Assembly (NCBI GenBank): GCA_035692985.1
Contig: DASSHG010000005.1
Span: 1 to 64,000 of the forward strand
Origin: JARIHC01 sp035692985
GTDB lineage: Bacteria; Patescibacteriota; Saccharimonadia; Saccharimonadales; UBA4665
Reading direction: 5' to 3'
DNA length: 64,000 nucleotides
In this document: one piece after another, positions 59,314 through 64,000 of the stretch
Position numbering within the stretch: position 1 is the first letter of the stretch
Layout: each line of letters opens with the position of its first letter
The notes under the pieces: model-generated
What the model was told of the DNA's origin: nothing
Database searches by the model: none
Seen by the model: the letters and a program-made list of their open reading frames with translations, nothing else
Program-made: the position numbers and the translations under genes

Positions 59314-61350
59314 TTAATTAAGATTGGTGACGGTCCTGAGCCGCATAACGGTTTTCATCAATTCTTTATATTTTAACAGATTTATGTTGTCTTCCAGACA
59401 GCTGGCGGCCGCGCCGCGGGCTTCGGCAATCAACCGGGTATCGCTTAGTTTGGCGATACGCAGGTCAAGGGCACCGTGCTGAGCGGTGCCATAAATCGCG
59501 CCCGGTCCGCGGATTTCCAGGTCAAGTTCAGCTAGTTTAAAACCGTCATTCGAGCTGGTCAAGGCCCGCAAGCGACGGCTGGGCGGCCTGGAGTCGCTCA
59601 GTACCAGATAGCAATATGCCTGTTGTCCGCTGCGGCCGACCCGGCCGCGCAACTGGTGTAACTGGGCCAGGCCAAACCGTTCGGGGCTCTCTATGAGCAT
59701 GACCGTGGCATTTGGTACGTCAACACCAACCTCTATGACCGTGGTTGAGACCAGGATATCCAGCTTATTTTCGACAAATTGCCGCATGATTTTTTGCTTG
59801 TCCGCCGGCTTTTGCTGGCCGTGCAGCAGCCCAACGCGGCGATGCTTAAAGTCATGGCGGCTGATCCGTTCGTATACCTGTTCTACCGATTGGGCGTCAA
59901 GCGTTTCCGATTCGCTGATTACCGGGCATACCACGAACATCTGGCGGCCGGCCGCCAGCTGCTTATCGATTTTCTTGTACAGCTGGGCCCGCGAGTTGGG
60001 CGACACCAGTTCGGTAACCACTGGCTGGCGGCCGGCCGGCTTCTCCGGCAAAACGGAAACGTCGAGCTCACCGTAAACGGTCAAGGCCAGCGAACGCGGA
60101 ATCGGCGTAGCAGTCAGGCTCAAAACGTGCGGCATGCGGCCGGCTTTGGCCATCAGCGCTTTGCGCTGCTCAACGCCGAAACGATGCTGCTCGTCAACGA
60201 CAATCAAAGCTAATTTATGCATATCCACCTTCTCCTGGATCAAAGCCTGGGTGCCAATAATAAACTGCGTTTTGCCGCTACTAATCGCCAACCGGGCTTT
60301 AGTTTTTTGGTCGCTGCTGAGGCTGCCCACCAGCAGGCCGACAGCTCCCTCGTAGCCAAGCGTCTCCAACAAGCTGTAAATAGTTTCAGCGTGCTGGCGG
60401 GCCAGCAACTCGGTAGGCGCCATGAAAGCGACTTGCCAGCCCTGGGCTATAGCCATCAGCGCCGCCATCGCCGCTACCACCGTTTTACCGGAGCCGACGT
60501 CGCCCTCTAGCAGCCGGTTCATCGGCTCGCCTTTTTCCAAATCCTTATATATACGCATAACCGCCACCCTCTGCCCGTCGGTCAGCTTAAACGACAGCGA
60601 TTTGGAAAATTCTACAGCCAGCTGTTCTTTATAGGGGATTTTGCGGGCATGCTCAGAATGATTTTCCCGCTTGTTCAGCAGGCTAGCCAGACTAAGTTGG
60701 AACACCTCTTCGAAACCCAAGCGCCGCCTGGCAGCCTCTAATTGCTCGCTATCGGCTGGAAAATGCAGCGCCGACAACGCCTCGGCCCGGCTGAGCAGCT
60801 TATGAGCCTTGACGAGCCCGGCCGGCAGCGTTTCCGGCAGTTTAGCTATCAGCGGCAGCACCTGCTTCACGGCCTGCCGGATCTGACGGGAAGACAAGTC
60901 TTTGGTCTCCCTGTAGACGGCCAAGATCCGCGCCGTGTTGACGGGAAACTCGCTGACCGCCTCGACCCGCGGGTTCATGATAGTCAAACGGCGATAACTG
61001 AGCTGATACTCGCCGGAAATAAAATAATCCTGACCGCTCTTGAGGGCAGCGGCCCGGTACGGCTGGTTAAACCAGACTAGACGGACACTGCCGCTGGCAT
61101 CGCTGGCCACCGCTTCGGTGATATGCAGCCCGCCGCGGACCCGCCTCCCCTTAGCCTGCTTGATAACCGCCTGGATGGTGACCGGTCCAGGCTTGAGTTT
61201 GCTGACAGCCGTCACGCTGGAATAATCATCATAACGGCGCGGGTAATAATCAATTAAATCGGACACCGTTTTGACGCCCAACACCGCGAACCGCTTAGCC
61301 TGCGCCTCGCCCACCCCTTTTAGCTCGCTTACCGGACTATTATGAGTCAT
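59314..61350 (-). CDS. recG: ATP-dependent DNA helicase RecG
   Basis: Branch-migration helicase of 678 residues. The wedge/OB domain is in the first 250 residues (PRRYDDYSSVTAVSKLKPGP). Motif I is LLEGDVGSGKTVVAAMAALM, motif II is VVDEQHRFGVEQR, motif III is SLTATPIPRSLAL and motif VI is LHQLRGRVGRSGQQAYCYLV. The ATG at 61348-61350 is six bases after TATACT; the longer frame runs into the methyltransferase and is rejected. Confidence 0.96.
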   Translation of the reverse strand: MTHNSPVSELKGVGEAQAKRFAVLGVKTVSDLIDYYPRRYDDYSSVTAVSKLKPGPVTIQAVIKQAKGRRVRGGLHITEAVASDASGSVRLVWFNQPYRAAALKSGQDYFISGEYQLSYRRLTIMNPRVEAVSEFPVNTARILAVYRETKDLSSRQIRQAVKQVLPLIAKLPETLPAGLVKAHKLLSRAEALSALHFPADSEQLEAARRRLGFEEVFQLSLASLLNKRENHSEHARKIPYKEQLAVEFSKSLSFKLTDGQRVAVMRIYKDLEKGEPMNRLLEGDVGSGKTVVAAMAALMAIAQGWQVAFMAPTELLARQHAETIYSLLETLGYEGAVGLLVGSLSSDQKTKARLAISSGKTQFIIGTQALIQEKVDMHKLALIVVDEQHRFGVEQRKALMAKAGRMPHVLSLTATPIPRSLALTVYGELDVSVLPEKPAGRQPVVTELVSPNSRAQLYKKIDKQLAAGRQMFVVCPVISESETLDAQSVEQVYERISRHDFKHRRVGLLHGQQKPADKQKIMRQFVENKLDILVSTTVIEVGVDVPNATVMLIESPERFGLAQLHQLRGRVGRSGQQAYCYLVLSDSRPPSRRLRALTSSNDGFKLAELDLEIRGPGAIYGTAQHGALDLRIAKLSDTRLIAEARGAAASCLEDNINLLKYKELMKTVMRLRTVTNLN

Positions 61351-61373
61351 GTCTCCAGTATACGAGACTTGGA

Positions 61374-62192
61374 CTAGCGGGCCTTGCGGACCAAAAGGAA
61401 AATGCTCGGTCCAAAGTAAACCCACGCCAGCGGCCGCTGCAGGACATGTTCGGCACCGATCATGACCTGGCGGGGCATCATTTTCTTAAGGCGCACGCTG
61501 CGCAGATTAGACACCGATAATACCGCGCCGGCATGTAGACCCGCGTGCTCCAATTGGCGGAGTACGGTATACGGATTATGATTCACGAAAGGTATTTCTT
61601 CGGCCCGCTTATTAGTTTCTGAGCGGATATCAACCGGCTTGACCGGCATATGCTCCCGACGAGCCAGATGCTTTAGGCGATTGCGCATATGCAAATAATT
61701 GGCTACTTCGATGATGGCTATGCCGTCGGGGCTGAGTACCCGGGCTATTTCATCGAACTCCGCGCTCGGATCCGGCAGATGGTGCATAACGCGGATCATT
61801 GTCACTAAATCGATGCTGCCATCAGCAAACCGCAAATCGTCGGCCTGCATTAATTTGCGATCGATCTCGGGGTGGCTTTTCAGGAAATCTTTGGCAATAT
61901 CCAGCTGCTGCTGGCTCGGTTCGGCTAGCGTAACCTTATCGGCATACTGCTCCAGCAGTAAACATAACCGGCCGTAACCGCCGCCAATATCAACCGCCGT
62001 TTTAAAATGCTTGCCTTTCAGCAGCTTGCGGATAGCAATTTCTTCGGCGGCATGCTCATACTCCCGTCCCTGCCAGTACTTACGGTAATTATGGTGCGGG
62101 TCATTATACTGGTCGGCCTTGCGCTTACTTTTGCGGCGCGACTTATCGGCCGGCCGCGGTTTGGATGAGGTTTGCTTGGCTGTTTTGGACAT
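61374..62192 (-). CDS. SAM-dependent class I methyltransferase
   Basis: 272 residues. After a Lys/Arg-rich N-terminus of 40 residues comes the SAM motif TAVDIGGGYGRLCLLLEQYA (about 65-84), then VTLAEPSQQQLDIAKDFL and VTMIRVMHHLPDPSAEFDEI, a Methyltransf_11-type core. The C-terminal part includes HNPYTVLRQLEHAGLHAG. The acceptor is unknown. Confidence 0.85.
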   Translation of the reverse strand: MSKTAKQTSSKPRPADKSRRKSKRKADQYNDPHHNYRKYWQGREYEHAAEEIAIRKLLKGKHFKTAVDIGGGYGRLCLLLEQYADKVTLAEPSQQQLDIAKDFLKSHPEIDRKLMQADDLRFADGSIDLVTMIRVMHHLPDPSAEFDEIARVLSPDGIAIIEVANYLHMRNRLKHLARREHMPVKPVDIRSETNKRAEEIPFVNHNPYTVLRQLEHAGLHAGAVLSVSNLRSVRLKKMMPRQVMIGAEHVLQRPLAWVYFGPSIFLLVRKAR

Positions 62193-62223
62193 AAATTCTC
62201 CTTAGTATAGCAATCCGCGGCAA

Positions 62224-63456
62224 TTATCCAACCTCAACGACGGCAAAACTGTTTTTCCCTTTTTTAAGCAGATTGCTGCCTTTTTGAAAATGGCTGTCAG
62301 AGCCAGACTCTGGCAAGACTTTTTTGCCGTTTATATATATCGCTCCGGAACCGATAAAACGCGTCGCTTCGGTGTTGGATTGAGCCAAACCGGCTTTAAC
62401 CAGGGTCTTGGCCAAGTCGGCTTCGGCTGATACTACCGGCAGCTCCTGGCGTAGAACAACTACTTCATCTTCTTTAAGTTCCAGGAATTGACCGGCTCCA
62501 AACAGCACTTCGCTGGCACGTTTGACGTTGTCTGCCTGGGCTTGGCCATGGACTAATTTGGTGGCTTCATAGGCCAGAGTTTTTTGGGCCACCCGGCCGC
62601 CCCGGTCAGCCTGGAACTCTTTTATTACGCGGTCAATAGCCGGCTTATCCAGCTCTGTAAATATCTTCAGATAAGACTCCACGCCCTCGTCATCGGCATT
62701 CAGCCAAAACTGGTAAAACTTATAGGGGCTGGTTTTAGCCGGATCAAGCCAGACGGCTCCACCCTCGCTCTTGCCAAATTTTTTCCCTGTTGCTTTATCC
62801 ACAATAAGAGGACAGGTCAGCACGTGGACTTCCTGGCCGGCCACTCGTCTCACCAGGTCAACCCCCGACAAGCCGTTGCCCCATTGGTCGGCACCGGCTA
62901 GTTGCAGTGTTACGCCGTGATCCTGATACAAGCACAAAAAGTCATATCCTTGCAACAGCGTATAGCTAAACTCCGTGTAGCTGATACCAGCCCCGCTGCC
63001 GCCCATGCGCTTGGCTATGTAATCGCGTTGTACCAGCGGCGTCATACTAAAGTGCTTGCCGACATCGCGCAAGAACTCCAAAGCATTCATCTTGCTAAAC
63101 CAGTCCAGGTTATTAACTATTTTGATTTTGTCGCCGAATAACTTCTCAATCTGGCGCTGGACAGCCTGCACGTTAGCGGTTATAGCATCAGTTGATTGTA
63201 ACTGGCGCTCGGTGTCTTTGCCGCCCGGATCACCGATTAGACTAGTGGCGCCGCCGGCCAGGATTACGGCTTGGTAACCGTGGCGGATAAAACACTTATT
63301 CATCATTAAAACTGCCAGATTGCCGATGGTCAGTGAATCGTCGCTGGCATCGTAGCCGGTGTAAAAAGTTGTCGGATTATCGTTAAGTTGGCTCAGATCG
63401 GATAGCGTAGTCTGGTTAACAAAACCGCGCCAGGTGAGCTCTTCGGAAAGCGTCAT
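62224..63456 (-). CDS. tyrS: Tyrosyl-tRNA synthetase
   Basis: Class I synthetase of 410 residues. The HIGH-type signature is SLTIGNLAVL (about 43-52), the tyrosine-binding block is YTLLQGYDFLCLYQDHGVTL with GADQWGNGLSG, and the KMSKS-type loop is KFGKSEGGAV. The C-terminal S4 domain has TRFIGSGAIYINGKKV. The ATG is leaderless: six bases after TATAAT. No attenuator is seen here. Confidence 0.96.
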   Translation of the reverse strand: MTLSEELTWRGFVNQTTLSDLSQLNDNPTTFYTGYDASDDSLTIGNLAVLMMNKCFIRHGYQAVILAGGATSLIGDPGGKDTERQLQSTDAITANVQAVQRQIEKLFGDKIKIVNNLDWFSKMNALEFLRDVGKHFSMTPLVQRDYIAKRMGGSGAGISYTEFSYTLLQGYDFLCLYQDHGVTLQLAGADQWGNGLSGVDLVRRVAGQEVHVLTCPLIVDKATGKKFGKSEGGAVWLDPAKTSPYKFYQFWLNADDEGVESYLKIFTELDKPAIDRVIKEFQADRGGRVAQKTLAYEATKLVHGQAQADNVKRASEVLFGAGQFLELKEDEVVVLRQELPVVSAEADLAKTLVKAGLAQSNTEATRFIGSGAIYINGKKVLPESGSDSHFQKGSNLLKKGKNSFAVVEVG

Positions 63457-63462
63457 AGGCTA

Positions 63463-63492
63463 ATTATAGCTTACCTGCCAGAGGTTCACCAA
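63463..63492 (-). promoter_or_regulatory. Leaderless tyrS promoter
   Basis: TTGGTG (63487-63492), 18 bases, perfect TATAAT (63463-63468), six bases before the tyrS ATG. Confidence 0.7.
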
Positions 63493-63600
63493 GCTGAGTC
63501 GAAGCTGAAACCAGCCGTTAAAAATATAAGCCTTTTCCCTGCGGCTTTTGCTATAATGGGCAGGAAACATTTGCCATAAGGGAGATCATAAACACTTGAC

Positions 63601-64000
63601 ATGAGCCCACGACGCAGCCGCCGCCCTCGAAATAGTCTTACCACTAAGAGTGGTAAGACCCTACCTCTGAACCGCTCGTTGAGCGACCGTGTCAAAGCTG
63701 CCCGAGCGGCCCGTGCCGCCGACCGCGCTACCTATCTCAGCACGCTGCCAAAGGGCCGGCTAAAACGCCTGGCTTACCGTCTGCAGCCTAAACACCTGGC
63801 TGCTTACTGGTTTAGCCGTGAAGGCGGCATCATGGCCCTGAAGGTCATCGGCGTAGCCATAGTAGTGGGATTCTTTTTGACTATCGGGTTGTTCGCTTAC
63901 TTCCGCAAGGATTTACCGAAAATTAAAGATATTGCCGGCGATAATCTGGGCGGCAGCATAACTTATTACGACCGCACCGGCCAGACAGTATTATGGCAGG
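63601..64000 (+). CDS. Class A penicillin-binding protein, N-terminal part (runs off the window)
   Basis: Bifunctional glycan polymerase and transpeptidase of the cell wall, assigned from its N-terminus. Only 133 codons are visible. A basic cytosolic region (MSPRRSRRPRN, later PKGRLKRLAYR) is followed by one membrane segment (about residues 81-103, around VIGVAIVVGFFLTIGLFAYF). Then DLPKIKDIAG and GGSITYYDRTGQTVLWQ match the start of the PBP1a transglycosylase region. A TATAAT is at 63552-63557. The catalytic motifs lie outside the window. Confidence 0.82.
   Translation, partial: MSPRRSRRPRNSLTTKSGKTLPLNRSLSDRVKAARAARAADRATYLSTLPKGRLKRLAYRLQPKHLAAYWFSREGGIMALKVIGVAIVVGFFLTIGLFAYFRKDLPKIKDIAGDNLGGSITYYDRTGQTVLWQ

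Overview
This window reads as a bacterial chromosome from the Candidate Phyla Radiation (Patescibacteria), most like Candidatus Saccharibacteria (TM7). The reasons are compact operons on one strand, no rpmD (L30) between rpsE and rplO, cysteine-free forms of L33 and L36 and a cysteine-poor S14, an RpoC without its zinc-binding cysteines, isolated fragments of amino-acid pathways (a prephenate dehydratase-like protein and a HisH), and many small unrecognised proteins. TGA is used as a stop codon (for example at 2518-2520) and the only tRNA-Trp has anticodon CCA, so the UGA-to-Gly code of SR1/Gracilibacteria does not apply. The lineage call is inference from gene content, not a tree.

Layout. 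1-5.0 kb: nusG (cut by the edge) and secE, a GT2 glycosyltransferase on the plus strand, then a minus operon of P-loop kinase, YgjP-like peptidase and PAS histidine kinase. 5.1-10 kb: tRNA-Trp and a plus operon GT4 - GH57 - GH15 for alpha-glucan metabolism. 10-11.4 kb: an unknown ORF beside rpmG, then tRNA-Thr, tRNA-Thr and tRNA-Tyr. 11.4-16.3 kb: a YjjX-like NTPase and a minus operon pheA-like - trpS - pseudouridine synthase - holB - TPR, which starts with a leader-peptide attenuator. 16.3-33.2 kb: rpsI, rplM, rplQ, the alpha, spc and S10 blocks, with unknown ORFs inserted. 33.3-41.3 kb: a 668-residue unknown protein and the str operon (rpsL, rpsG, fusA, tuf), again interleaved with unknown ORFs. 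41.4-49 kb: rpoC and rpoB. 49-56.4 kb: unknown ORFs, clpP under a CIRCE operator, tig, and hisH-hisS under a second attenuator. 56.4-64 kb: tRNA-Leu, a hydrolase, rsmD, recG, a methyltransferase, tyrS and the start of a class A penicillin-binding protein.

The most unusual signals are four. First, two ribosome-mediated attenuators: a leader peptide with Phe-Trp-Phe codons before pheA-like/trpS and one with three His codons before hisH/hisS; each has a sigma-70-like promoter, an intrinsic terminator and a plausible antiterminator. Second, rpmG and clpP each have a second, sequence-diverged copy of their 3' end lying just beyond an unknown gene, as if that gene entered at the 3' end and brought a replacement tail. 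Third, unknown ORFs sit between core genes of the str, S10 and spc operons. Fourth, many start codons lie only 6-9 bases after a -10 box, which predicts leaderless mRNAs.
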